From the NCBI GenBank assembly GCA_002104935.1, contig MCGT01000001.1, forward strand, positions 1,319,001-1,383,000: a stretch of 64,000 bases of DNA, given 5' to 3'. Below, in pieces: positions 10,311 to 20,657 of this stretch. Position 1 is the first letter of the stretch, and each line of letters starts with the position of its first letter. Made by a program: the position numbers and the translations under genes. This stretch comes from Hesseltinella vesiculosa. Its lineage: Eukaryota; Mucoromycota; Mucoromycetes; Mucorales; Cunninghamellaceae. The notes below the pieces were generated by a model. The model saw nothing but the letters and a program-made list of their open reading frames with translations. It was not told the DNA's origin and made no database searches.

Positions 10311-12840
10311 CTAGCGGAAGGGGTGGATAATTTTGCCAGTGTCAACCAGAGATTCTACAACACTCTCACTGATTCGTGAAAAAAAAAGAATAGGTATAAG
10401 TGGATGACATTGGTTGTCCAGAAAAAGAAACTCACTGGGGTAGGTAAGTCCGAGAAGGGAAAAACACAAAATCGCGAGGCACTTGATCCATGTTGCACAG
10501 CTGCGACGTGTAGATATCAGCAAACTAAGAAGGAAAAAAAGAAAAGTTATGAGGGGTCATTGAAAAGCCCTTTTTTTCGGCATCACTCACCCTTCCCATT
10601 TTTTGCGAGAACATGGTTGGGTTGGCATTGGTGCGGAACACGCTACCAAAGTGGCGATTGAAAACGACCTTGAGCTCCAGGCGGAGGAGCATGCGCTCAT
10701 GGCGCCATTCTTCAACCAACTGCTGAAGATCCTGAGACCGATCAGTGACCAAATCAAGGTTCTGAGCTTCATTCAGCAACCGTTCCAGTCGCATCAGCCA
10801 GGACAAGGTATGGCGATACGAAGCCGTGTTGCGGATGTTGATCTCCCGCTCCAATTCTGGGATAATGGCACCCTATGTGAAGCATTAATAAAAAAAAAAG
10901 GAATGTGCCGTCGGTTTGTTTGTGGATGTAGTTTACCGTGCGCCAGCCTTGTTGTACCGTGGGGTCGATAAGGTCCGAGAAGATATGGTCACCAAAGTAA
11001 AGCACTTTTTGGCCCTTCCTAAAAGACAACATTGCAATGGATGCATTAGCTTTCTTTTCTGCTATCGCCCATTCATTTGATTACCATCCAGTGAGACGCG
11101 AGAAGTCGTTCAAGTTACCGCTTTGATAGACTTCACCAGGCTCAAGTGCATCGACGTTGCCCCAGGTGGGTTCGGTCGTGCGGCGGAAGGGACGGCGGGA
11201 ATGGTAGAAATCAGGTTTCCGTGACGACACAATCACCACATCAAACAAATCACGCCAATCCTTGCAGGAGGTCAAAAATGTCATTCCAACGTCGCTGATA
11301 TAAATAAATGAAGGTGAGGTTCATCCTGGTTTTCGTAGTCCTCTTTCATCTTTTAAAAGGTGATTTACATGAAGGGCAAAGTGCTGTTGGTCATGAGAAA
11401 GATTTTCTTGCCACGCTGACGGAGCTTGGTCAAAAACGTCACCAATTTGGAACTGGGATCAAGGTAACGGCTGACATCTCGATTAATCGTTGCATGCAGG
11501 CGTCCTCCATATCCATGCGTGCTCCATATATTGGTGCCAGTGTGTAAAATTCTTGCCGCTTGACTGACATCATCGCATAGGTACCTAGGGTGGAACCTGT
11601 TTTCCGCAGCATCAAAGCATAAAAATAGTTGTCAGTGGCCCAATCTGTCTAGTTTTTGTCATGTGCTTACACCATGTTGTTATCCCGAAAATATTGGAGA
11701 ACATCACTGAGGATACAGGCCTGGGGAAGTGAGAACATGTCGTTCAGCTGAAACATGTTTTCATCAAGATAATCGGGAGAGATATGCAGGCCATGATGCT
11801 GGGCAATCACTTCATCCTTGTTGTGAATCGGTTCTCGCCCAACTTTCAAGGAAGGGAATAATAATAATTAAAAAAAAGCGGGAGGGGATTAGCACACTCT
11901 TCACTGCCGTTGGTCTAACCATTACTAACTCCTCCAACACTTACCGTGCACAGTGTTCAATTGGATGTTGCCCATGTTATCTATTTTCATCAGCCAGCCA
12001 TTGTTGTAGTCTAAGAATCGAGAAGGTTGGGGAGTTGAACGATTCATTCATTGTATTTTCAAGGGTCCATACTCATCACGTACCATAATGAAGTCCACGA
12101 ATGGCAAAGTTGGGGTCGTACTGAAAATCTAAACCGTTGCAGCAAAAGAAAAAATGTCTTGAGTATCAAAGCTGGCTTTTTTGGGACTCTCCACCATGCT
12201 TCACCCGGCCGTTTTACTACCTTTAATTGCCTTTGGATATCGGAACATGTCAACAAGGATGGTCTTGAGGATATCATAGATGGTCTCGCCAAGCTCAGAA
12301 CGGTAATTGGCCAAAGTATACTGTAAAAATGAAAGGCGTAAAAAAAGTCAATATTATGTGCAAGGGGGTTGCCAGGTGGCACAGCCGGTATATGTGAAGG
12401 GTTTAAAAGGAGTCTAACTTGCATCATAATCGAAGCCATAGACTTCTACGCGAGACAAATCCAATTCGTTGTTGGTGAAGCTTTGAAAAACCAAGAAAGT
12501 GAGATACTGGCCGGGTGATAGAGTCTTATTCGTGTGTTTGGCAGGAAGGTGCTTACACATGACTGGGATTGGAGAGACCCAGGCCATAAATGGATTCAGG
12601 CAAATGGCTTTGGTTGCTGGTAATGTCATTGACTTCTTGATGGATGGCCTGGATTGGATCGCATGTCAATGTCAAAATAGAGCCTTTGTCTCGTCGAGCT
12701 GCATCGACGTGTTGTTGTTTCTTGTCTTGATATCGTGAGCGTAAATATGTAATGACATCTCCAGGAGGATCTTTATGATATCGTCTACGGGCGACCCATA
12801 ATGGCTCTTTTGAAATATGTCTGGCTAATCTTGACAGCAT
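10311..12840 (-). CDS. NT5DC-type HAD-superfamily 5'-nucleotidase-domain protein, probably mitochondrial
   Basis: Twelve exons inferred, all in phase: 12840-12557, 12480-12423, 12320-12221, 12128-12084, 12010-11945, 11842-11671, 11596-11369, 11294-11085, 11018-10937, 10872-10591, 10524-10436 and 10368-10311 (557 residues). The HAD motif I is GFDYDYTLANY (catalytic Asp pair about 112/114), motif II is [11 protein letters not shown], and the late motif is [12 protein letters not shown]. This is the layout of cytosolic purine nucleotidase and NT5DC2/3 proteins. The start region [15 protein letters not shown] then RRRYHK is basic and lacks acids until later, like a mitochondrial presequence. The substrate is unknown for this branch; 5'-nucleotidase activity is a family inference. 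Intron 2 (12422-12321) uses a GC donor with the ideal GCAAGT and falls inside motif I, directly after the second Asp. The 558-codon length is close to human NT5DC3. Confidence 0.9.
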
Positions 12841-13279
12841 CAGCAAATTGATAAAAATAGAAAGAGTATGAAAAAAAAAATTGAGCGAAAAAAAAAAGCG
12901 GAAAAGCACGGAAAAACTATCAACAAGGTTCGGGCTCCGCCGAGCTGGCAAATGTCACCTTTACTGCATTTGAACAGAAGCCCTACATGAACAAAGATGC
13001 TAAGAAATTAAGCAGTAAACCAAGCCATCCAGGTGCATCTTTCTACCATCGAATCCTTCACTACCACCTTGAATATACGCCTCAAATATATCACGGGATT
13101 AAAGGCAAGATATGTAGACAGAAAGCTGGACCAGCACTTCTCCCAAGACGTGCGATGCCATCGCCATTTCATCGCTTCTGTCCCTTAGATTTTATTTTAT
13201 CATATGTCCCTTCAAGAATGTGTATAATGCTGTTTCAGAATCACACATTAAAATCGCAAATTAAAATATATGGAAATTC
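12841..13279. other. 5' flank of the NT5DC gene
   Basis: A-rich leader near 12860-12910, then AT-rich unique sequence. No supported gene. It ends where the left arm of the foldback element begins. Confidence 0.35.
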
Positions 13280-14325
13280 AACTGCGTGCAAGATGAGTTT
13301 TAGAGATAGATGACAGCCTGTTACATCTTCCATTCGCTATCCGAGAGAGTTGTCATTTTAATCAACATCACTTTCTATCATTTTGTACTTGTATACTAAA
13401 TTTGGGAAGGATTTATTTAGTACAATTTTGCACAGTGATATTTGATCGGATCGCCTGGGGGGTCGGTCCCCTGGCGAAAATGACAGATTTTTACAATTTT
13501 TTAGCGGAGGAACCGGAGGTGTTAAAACGAAACTGGTCAACTGTTGGCTGGGCGACCTTCACTAGTCGATCTGATTTTTTCATCACCATCATGCCTCATG
13601 CATTTACATACGCATATTTAATTTCACATTGATTCAACCACTCGAAAACATTATACAACATTTCCTTTTTTTTTTCGAAATGAAAAAGAAATTGGATTGC
13701 CATATTTAGTTGCCGCACAGGACTTCGTTTTCAGACCAAGTAGCACAGGTGACAAATACGTGACAACAGCCAATGAGTCCCGATTTAACGAACATGCACC
13801 AATGGCTCCAGCAACACTATTCGCATTGCACACGATAAAAAGTCCCGATTTGATGAAGAAGTGCCGCCAGCATTGACTCATAGCGCGTCTGACGAAAGCT
13901 TGCGCCAGCCAAAAATCGAATGTCCTATGCGGAGACTGAATATGTCGTTCCAATTCCTTTTTCATTTCGAAAAAAAAAATAAACCCTGCACAGTGCTTTC
14001 GAGTGATTGGACCAATGCGAAATTATGCATGCGCATGTAAATCCACAAAGTATGACGGTGGTGAAAAAATCAGATCGATTGGTGAAGGTTGCCCAGCCAA
14101 CAGTTGACCAGCTTCGTTTGGACACCTCCGGTTCCTCTGCTAAAAAATTGAAAAAATCTGCCATTTTCGCAGGGGACCCCCAGGCGATCCGATCAAGCAT
14201 CACAGTGCAAAATTGTACTAAATAAATCCTTCCCAAATTTAGCATACAAGTACAAACTGATAAAAAAGGATGAATGGAAGAGGTAAGAGGGTGTCATCTA
14301 TCTCTAAACCTGATTTTGCACGCAC
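13280..14325. repeat. Large foldback (inverted-repeat) element
   Basis: The left arm (about 13280-13722) is the reverse complement of the right arm (about 13917-14325), with about 195 bp of unique spacer. Matching landmarks from outside in are GCGTGCAA, TTTAGAGATAGATGACA, TTTGTACTTGTA, AAATTTGGGAAGGATTTAT, TGGGCGACCTTCAC and TTTCGAAATGAAAAAG. The left arm has an extra block of roughly 25 bp near 13340-13365. No transposase is encoded, so it is either a MITE-like non-autonomous element or an inverted duplication. I could not identify a target-site duplication. The right arm ends within about 20 bp of a Fanzor remnant. Confidence 0.8.
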
Positions 14326-14339
14326 TCGATTTTTCTTTC

Positions 14340-14640
14340 TCGTGGCTGTCCATGGATGAATGCTGGATGTCGCGGGTGCGCTAGTAAATGCGGACATCAA
14401 AAATGCAAGTCCTTGGCATTTGCCAAATCCAAAGCTGCTTTCTATCGCTTTTGCGGTAACTGTGAGACAGCTAGCCAACGCGATTCGAACGCAGCTCGAA
14501 ATGCATTATCGACCGCCTACTTCACCATTGAACGTCCAGTGTATGTAGGTCATTCGGAAAAGATCCCTGACCAGCACACAAAGCTGACGCGGTCATCCCT
14601 TTTATTTCACCACCACCCCTCATCCAATTGTACAAAATGA
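14340..14640 (+). pseudogene. Truncated Fanzor (TnpB-like) C-terminal remnant
   Basis: Only the last part of a Fanzor nuclease remains. SMDECWMS corresponds to the Glu-containing STDEKWTS of the intact copy. CGHQKC follows, then FCGNCETASQRDSNAARNA, which matches the second zinc pair and the last RuvC Asp (QRDCNAARN in the intact gene at 44914-49035). A frameshift with two stops lies between the first blocks (about 14370-14385). The remnant ends in NCTK with a stop at the same place as the intact copy. Both then share TTGTACA(A/T)AATGAAAA and GGGCTT. It is non-functional as read. Confidence 0.8.
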
Positions 14641-15031
14641 AAACGGGCTTCTCGTGTGTGCCATTTCCTTCTGATTCTTTTTCTCCCTTGTACCGGTGCT
14701 GTTGGTTCCTTGGAACTGTATTTTTGAGGCAATTTGGCGACGGTTTATTTCTCCAATGGTGACATTTGTTTTGGAAAAACAGTATTTCGCAGTATTAAAG
14801 AAAGAGAAGGGAACAATGATTTCAAATCTATACATAACCATTATGTGCAGGAGTCAGGGGGCGGGGAGAAAGCGAGGGGGGAAGGGGAGAGGGGAATATC
14901 GCTTTTCACGCAGTAAAGAGGGAACAGGAACAGGATTTTCTTGCATCAAGACGTTAAAAAAATACAATGTGCAAGAGGAATACAAGAAATGCTGAAGAAA
15001 AAATAAAAATAAAAAAAAGAGGGTGCGAGAC
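14641..15031. other. Intergenic region after the Fanzor remnant
   Basis: The first roughly 30 bp resemble the 3' flank of the intact Fanzor (GGGCTT, GTGTGTG). The rest is purine-rich (GGGGAGAAAG near 14865-14895) and A-rich sequence leading into the 3' end of the next gene. No gene seen. Confidence 0.4.
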
Positions 15032-16903
15032 TCAATCGGTCTTGTCCTTGGATTCCTTTTGTTTGCCTTTTTGGTGTCGTTTGGCAGAGTCGGAAGGTTT
15101 GGAGGAGGAGGCTCGGCGTTTGGAGCCACGAGTGGCTGGTTGGGAACTGGATGATGCAGAGTCAAGTGGGAGTGCCAAGGTTTCGGTTCGATTTGACGAG
15201 GATGATCGGCGGGTGGTACGGGCAGGCTCCGAGGCAGGTGTGGAGGTGGCGGTGGCGGTAGATGTGGTGGTGGTGGTTGAAGATGTCCAAGGTGCCAAGC
15301 TGGAAAGGACAAAGTTGGCATCTTGGTTGGATTGTGAACGACGGCCATCCATGTCTGCACTGGCCAAGACCGAGCCTAAGAAATGGTGGATCAGGCTCAT
15401 ACCTTGTACAATGCGTGCAGCCCGAAGGACTCGTCGGAAGAGGTTTGTGTTATCCTATAAAGTCCAAAAGAAGAGATAAGTCCATGCCCGCCTTTTCAAA
15501 AAAGAAATGCTTTACGCTGACATCTTGAACGGAGGATTGTAATTCTTGGGCAGTTTCACGTAACCAGGGGGCTCCTTGTTCCATCAAATCTGCCAATTCA
15601 TTCATTACCATACCTACTTGATGGGACTGCGAGTGTCCATCGCCACGCAGCATGCCTCGAATTTCCTGAATAAAATCAGCCGATGATGCTGACGTGTATG
15701 GGATCTGGCTCATCTCTACGCAGAGAAAAATGAGAAAACAGGTTCAGACAACCATGGGCATAAAATAAAGGGCTTACGCTGGTCAGCAGGAGCATTGAGG
15801 ATATTGCGCACATTTCGGATATAAGCAATTGTTCTTGATAGACGCATTTCGACCGAAGATTGCTAAAACAAAAAAAAGTGAGCTGGTTGGTTGCAAGGTT
15901 CTTGTGAAGAAGAGACTTACAGGAAAGCGAGAGTGCGGGGAAGTGGATGAGTTGGTGCTAGGGTTGTTTGCGTCGTTGGCGTTATTGACGGCGGTGTTAA
16001 CATTTGTGGATTCCTGTGAGCGTCTTCGTTCAAAGGTGCGATTAAATAAGCCAGGGAATAAAGAAGAGGCGCTGTTCAACGAAGGCGTTGCATTCTAAAA
16101 GAGGCTACAGCGATTAGCACAAACATAAAAGAGGTTCCTTTTTTCCCTTACGGTTGCGGCTGTTCTTTGGGTGGATGTGGCAGATGGGACCAAGTTGGCA
16201 CTAGTTAAGCCCTGAAGTAAAGAGGCAATCTAAGCCATACCCACCACAGTCAATCGATGAATAAGCAAGACTGTGGCTCACTCTTCTTTCCTTTTCTTTT
16301 TTTTTTTTTACCGAGGGGTGGTCAGCACCTGAGCCACCAATATGAGCATCTAATGTGATAAATGTGATCCCTTCCATCATAGGCATCCGGTTTGGGAGAC
16401 CAAAGGGTTGGCCGCCTGCACTTCGTTGTCGAAATGTTCGTCGTTGGTTAGCTGGTTCATCTTGTATTCCGAGAAAAAAAAAGAAACGTTGAGCCATTAT
16501 CATTCTTTCACAATGCCTCAGCCAACCGGTGATTGAGTGCTTACCATTCAAAGGATTATGAGGAGCATCCAAGGGTCGTATGACGAGATGAACAACTTTG
16601 CCATCTTCCAGATTAGCTACAAAATAAAACAGTAGGAGAAGTGTGTGAGATGGTGTTATGGATGGATGGGAGCAGCAGACACTTACCATAATCCATTAGA
16701 TTTTTATCATCTTTTAGGACTTTTCCTTGAAAAATCAATCGTTGGCGGCCGCATTCTACATCCAAGATTGTTTGAATGACGTTTTTCAATTCGAGGACGG
16801 ATGAGTTGCGAGGCAATGTAACAGATTGCGTAGGTTGTTCCATTGTTTTGATTTGTAGGCCAATCAATACTTCCTCATTTCTCGTTTGCTGTTCGTCGGT
16901 CAT
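15032..16903 (-). CDS. Ubiquitin-like-domain protein, possibly BAG6/Scythe-like
   Basis: Eight exons inferred: 16903-16687, 16616-16545, 16460-16312, 16211-16152, 16094-15921, 15862-15778, 15715-15516 and 15454-15032 (459 residues). Residues about 14-90 form a ubiquitin-like domain: VLIGLQIKTMEQPTQSVTLP, RQRLIFQGKVLKDDKNLMDY and VVHLVIRP. A Gly/Met/Pro stretch and an Asn/Ser-rich linker follow. A helical region (about 225-335) comes next, with VMNELADLMEQGAPWLRETA. The tail is Ser/Thr- and Lys-rich. Neither STI1 repeats nor a UBA domain is visible, so this is not an ordinary ubiquilin/Dsk2. The order UBL, linker, helical bundle recalls BAG6, a chaperone for mislocalised and tail-anchored proteins, but that call is tentative. 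The end of exon 7 is ambiguous: donors at GTAAAG (used here) and six bases earlier both keep phase. Confidence 0.82.
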
Positions 16904-17532
16904 TCCGTTTCAAATAATAAAGGTCACAGTTGTAAAAAAACTGGAATTAAAAAGAAAAAGCAACAAGAAGGGAAAATAAAACTCGCAGTCAAAAAAAAAA
17001 AACAGGTTACAGAAAAGCGGAGTGTTCCAGGATGACAAATGTTCCTTCTTTCTTGTGTGTTTGGGGATCTCCTAGCCATCATAGGTTTTCTGCGCATGTT
17101 TACTTGGAGCGCTATCAAGTGGCTTGATATTGGTACGAGATTCTCCTGGGGATCATTGATTTCCTTGAGTATGCGCAGGCTCTGTGTTTGAGGCACAAGT
17201 GCACAACTTTTAGCCGCCCATGCACGTCCTGTCCCCAAGCACCTTGACTGGAACAAAAGTTTGATTTAATTTATGGAATTTACATGGAATAATGGGCTTC
17301 CTATTTGTACTAGAGTCAGTTACGTACAACCATATCGGTATGGATTGTTCGCTGTCACTTTTGATGTTACTTGGCATTGATCGATGTGCTTAGAGAAACC
17401 GTCTTTGGGGTGAGGGCTTGCTGCTGGCGAAAGAGATTTTTTGACCCCGCTTGACGTTTTTGCTTTTTTTTTTTTTTTTTTTTCAAAGGAGACAACCTTT
17501 TTTTTCCTTCCTACATTACGCATCTAAAAAGC
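16904..17532. other. Divergent region between the UBL-protein gene and HUB1
   Basis: Holds A/T tracts (about 16990-17003 and 17463-17483). A stretch at 16990-17256 is open on the minus strand, but its translation has no recognisable domain or splice support. No gene called. Confidence 0.35.
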
Positions 17533-18296
17533 ATGCTTCGGTTTAAAAAGCACGACAAAAAAGGTGAGAAACAGCTTAAAATAGCAACCAATAACAAGAG
17601 GTGGCTAACAATCTTTCTGTTAAGACCTTGGCAAGGCAGATGAACAACGAGCCCAGCTCAGAGGTGACGCACCAGCACGATCACCATCGCCTCCTCCTCG
17701 AACACATCGCTACAGCCGATCCCCATCCCCTCGACGTCGCTCTCGCCATCGATCTCCTGACTCTCGCCGACGCCATCGCTCCCGTTCCCGCTCCCGTTCT
17801 CGCTCACCCCGTCGTCATTACCGAAGTCGATCTCGCTCGCCTCGCCGCTCAAGACGCAGCCCATCGCCCTCCAACGAAGAAAAAACCAAAGACGACAAAC
17901 CAAAAATGGAGAAGCCCAAAGAGAAAGTAAGGAGAGTTGACAAGGGGAGACGTGCATTCTTCTTAACGCTCGTTTTTAGAAAAAAAAGCCTTCGTTGGCT
18001 TTCCGCCTGATTGAACTGGAACTCAATGATCGTCTGGGAAAAAAGGTCCGAGTCAAATGCTCTCCTACAGACACGGTTGGTGACTTCAAAAAACTCGCAG
18101 CTGCTCAACTTGGCACGGATCCCAATAAAATTGTGCTCAAAAAATGGTACAAGGAATACAAAGATCACATCACATTGCAAGATTGTAAGTCTGGCGTCAG
18201 CTCTTTTTTTTTTTTTTTTTTCATAGCTCACCCTATTTCAATTTTGCTGTAGACGAGCTTAACGACGGCATGAACGTGGAGCTGTATTACAGGTAG
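17533..18296 (+). CDS. HUB1: Hub1/UBL5 ubiquitin-like splicing modifier with an RS-rich N-terminal extension
   Basis: Four exons, all in phase: 17533-17563, 17625-17926, 17980-18184 and 18253-18296 (193 residues). Residues about 118-193 are a near-canonical Hub1/UBL5: [40 protein letters not shown] and [14 protein letters not shown]. As usual for Hub1, the chain ends after Tyr-Tyr-X without a diglycine tail. Hub1 binds spliceosomal proteins non-covalently (Snu66 and Prp38 HIND elements) and affects 5' splice-site choice. The first 110 residues are unusual: an arginine/serine-rich tract ([31 protein letters not shown]) and an acidic/Lys stretch. This places an SR-protein-like domain on a protein that is about 73 residues in other species. 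The start fits: ten codons plus one base join the next exon in frame. The remaining risk is that two genes have been merged by my exon model. Confidence 0.85.
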
Positions 18297-19429
18297 TTTT
18301 CTCAATAAACACAAATGAAACAGAAAATGAATGCCAAAACCGACGCCAACTGAGGATACCTCTCAGAGAACCGTAAACTAGTGCATTTGCACATCATTCG
18401 ATGAAAGAACGGCGCTGGAGCAAAGAGGGTCCAATTCGTTCTTGGGATGCTTTTTGTTGCGGCGAGTCATGGTCGGAGACGGTCCACACCGACGATGGCT
18501 GCAAGTTCAATGGCGAGGCAAAAGTTCGTCGATGCTCGGAAGTGTCGGTATGTTGATAAGGCAAGGAACTTGGAGCGGAGCTGGCGCAACTGGGGGAATG
18601 CAGGGCCAAGTTGGGCTTGGTCGAGTGGGGAAGTGGAGGCCAAGAGATTCCTTGCTGCTTCGAAGGATGAACCATCCAGTGAAAGGGCCCATGTTGATGG
18701 AGACCTTGTCAAGTCCGGCACTGGACGTCACCAGTAGGTCGCTGGTCGTTGTTCCAATGGTCAACTTCAAGATATGGTATACGACATGCAAAAATTCGTA
18801 GGCTCATCAAAATAAAAATAGGATGATCCACAAGAAGAGAAAAATAATTGAGTCCTCTGACGGTGAATGATACTGTAAATATTGTGTTTCAGGCAGAGGC
18901 TCGATCTGTGCACACGCTATGTGAGGCTGGCTAGCTGGCTCCAAGTTCACACAAACTGATATGCGAAGATAATGTCATGACTTCAGAAGCCCATACTTCC
19001 CATCTTGGTCAGGAAAGAATGCCAGCTGCCTTTCAAGATGGTGATCTGTAGACCTCAATCAGCCGTAGTGAATCGCTGTCGCTGCTGTTTCATTAAAAAG
19101 AATCTTGCCTTCTTCAAATACTCCTTGGCAGGGCCATTGCGCATGAGGATAGCCAACTGGTTCGTCTCTGGGGCACCTGTGAGTGTGTCGACTTCGTACC
19201 ATAGCAGGGGCATTCTCCATCTCTCTAGTTCATCGCCGCAAAGACTGAGCAGCTCGAGCGACTGTCGCCAAAAAAGGTTGATAGCCAGTTCCACTGTCGC
19301 AGAGAACCGGGTCCATTCCCAGAAACTTCAATACACCAAGTCGCAAATATTTCTCTTCGTCAGGCATGTGCATAACATTTTGTAAAATTTGGTTGTTAAA
19401 ATTGAGTGATGCCCTCCAAAATATGAGTG

Positions 19430-19760
19430 AAGCCAGCTAAAATTGAGTGATGCCCGCCAAAATGTGAGTGATGCCAGCCAAAATGTGAGTGATGCCAACC
19501 AAAAAGCACGTCAGCCAGCAAAACGCTTGTCAGCCAAGCATAAAACGTTGTCAGCCGGCAAAAAGCTTGTCAGGCCAGCAAAACGCTTGTCAGCCAGCAA
19601 AAAAGCTTGTCAGCCAGCAAAAAAACTTGTCAGCCAAGCATAAACGCTGTCAGCCAAACATAAAACGTTGTAATCCAACAAAAAAGCTTGTCAGCCAGCA
19701 TAAAACGATGTCAGCCAAGCATAAAACGTTGTCAGCCAGAAAAAAGCGTGGCATGCGCCC
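19430..19760. repeat. Minisatellite array, block 1
   Basis: Imperfect tandem units of about 19-21 bp. The first part repeats GTGAGTGATGCCAGCCAAAA. The second alternates CAGCCAGCAAAAAGCTTGT and CAGCCAAGCATAAAACGTTG. Translations through it are artefacts of the repeat. Confidence 0.85.
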
Positions 19761-20029
19761 TAGCTAAGACATAAAAGGTGTATAGAATACTTTTCTCTTT
19801 CGTGCGTATTAGCGTTAGGAAGAAAGAAATATGCAAGCTGAGGGGGATCCACTGTGCGGAGACTTGTTCTAGAATTAGACAAGTGTACGAGTAAACTCCG
19901 CATGTAGTCGAATTGCTTAAATCCTTTTTTTTTTTTTATTTTCCGTTAGTTTCTTTTTCTTCTTCATTCGAATTTTCGAAGAAAAGATTCTAATTGAATT
20001 ACTTGCTGTCTTTATTCGAAATATTACAA

Positions 20030-20140
20030 AAAGCTTGTCACCAGCCAGCAATAAACTTGTCAGCCAAGCATAAAATATTGTCAGGCCAGCAAAAAGCTTG
20101 TCAGCCAAGCATAAAAAGTTGTCAGGCCAGAAAAAAGCTT
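20030..20140. repeat. Minisatellite array, block 2
   Basis: Further units of the same kind (CAGCCAAGCATAAAA, GGCCAGCAAAAAGCTTGT) directly before the right arm of the inverted duplication. Degenerate relatives of the GTGAGTGATGC unit recur at 20975-21030. Confidence 0.8.
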
Positions 20141-20144
20141 GTCC

Positions 20145-20657
20145 GAAGCAGCAAAAAAACTCTTGGCCTCTACTTCCCCACTCGACCAAGCCCAAACTGG
20201 CCCTACATTCCCACAATTACGCCAGGTCCGCTCCAAGTTCAATGCACTGTCAACATACCGACGCTGCCGAGCATCGACGAACGTTGCCTCGCCATTGAAC
20301 TTGCAGCCATCGTCGGTGTGGACCGTCTCTGACCATGACTCGCCGCAACAAAAAGCATCCCAAGAACGAATTGGATCCTCGTTGCTCCAGCATGTTGCTA
20401 CAGCCGTCATTCGCCATCACCAAAATGCAACATTGGAAAAGGATGCAGTGGAGGGTTGTATTGACCAGTGCAAGGAAACTTGCGCTTGTCGAACGATTCT
20501 CCGCCGTATCCTCGACCTCTTTAGCGATGAAGCTGCTCCCATGCGTATCATTGCCAATGACAAGCTCAATGTTGAGCTGACGTTGTTGGCCGATGTTGTG
20601 GCTAACGGAAATGCTGCCATAAACAAGCAACGCATCGTGCAATTGGAAAAAAAATGA
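20145..20657 (+). CDS. Uncharacterised open frame from a repeated family
   Basis: An open frame of about 170 codons, starting inside the right arm of the inverted duplication. It reads LLASTSPLDQAQTGPTFPQL, WTVSDHDSPQQKASQERIG, then a helical C-terminal part with CIDQCKETCACRTILRRILD and a lysine end. The left-arm copy at 18424-18664 encodes the same first half on the minus strand but is frameshifted. No ATG context or domain supports a function. It could be the 3' exon of a larger gene or a captured gene piece carried by a repeat. Confidence 0.3.
   Translation, partial: EAAKKLLASTSPLDQAQTGPTFPQLRQVRSKFNALSTYRRCRASTNVASPLNLQPSSVWTVSDHDSPQQKASQERIGSSLLQHVATAVIRHHQNATLEKDAVEGCIDQCKETCACRTILRRILDLFSDEAAPMRIIANDKLNVELTLLADVVANGNAAINKQRIVQLEKK

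Larger units (their letters stand above)
18424..20400. repeat. Inverted duplication of about 250 bp arms
   Basis: 18424-18664 on the + strand matches the reverse complement of about 20143-20400. Long blocks are identical, including TTCGTTCTTGGGATGCTTTT, GATGGCTGCAAGTTCAATGG and GGCTTGGTCGAGTGGGGAAG. The minus-strand reading of the left arm carries one extra T, which breaks the frame that stays open in the right arm. Between the arms lie a non-coding stretch and two minisatellite blocks. Confidence 0.85.

Noticed and set aside
13402..14245. Open frames in both arms of the foldback (LVQFCTV, WSTVGWATFT)
   Set aside because: They mirror each other only because the arms are inverted copies; no domain, start context or splice support.
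16924..17256. Minus-strand frame upstream of the UBL-protein gene
   Set aside because: No recognisable domain and a tail that reads through A/T tracts.
19443..19767. Lys/Gln/Ser-rich frames across the minisatellite
   Set aside because: Periodic translation of the tandem repeat, open in several frames and both strands.
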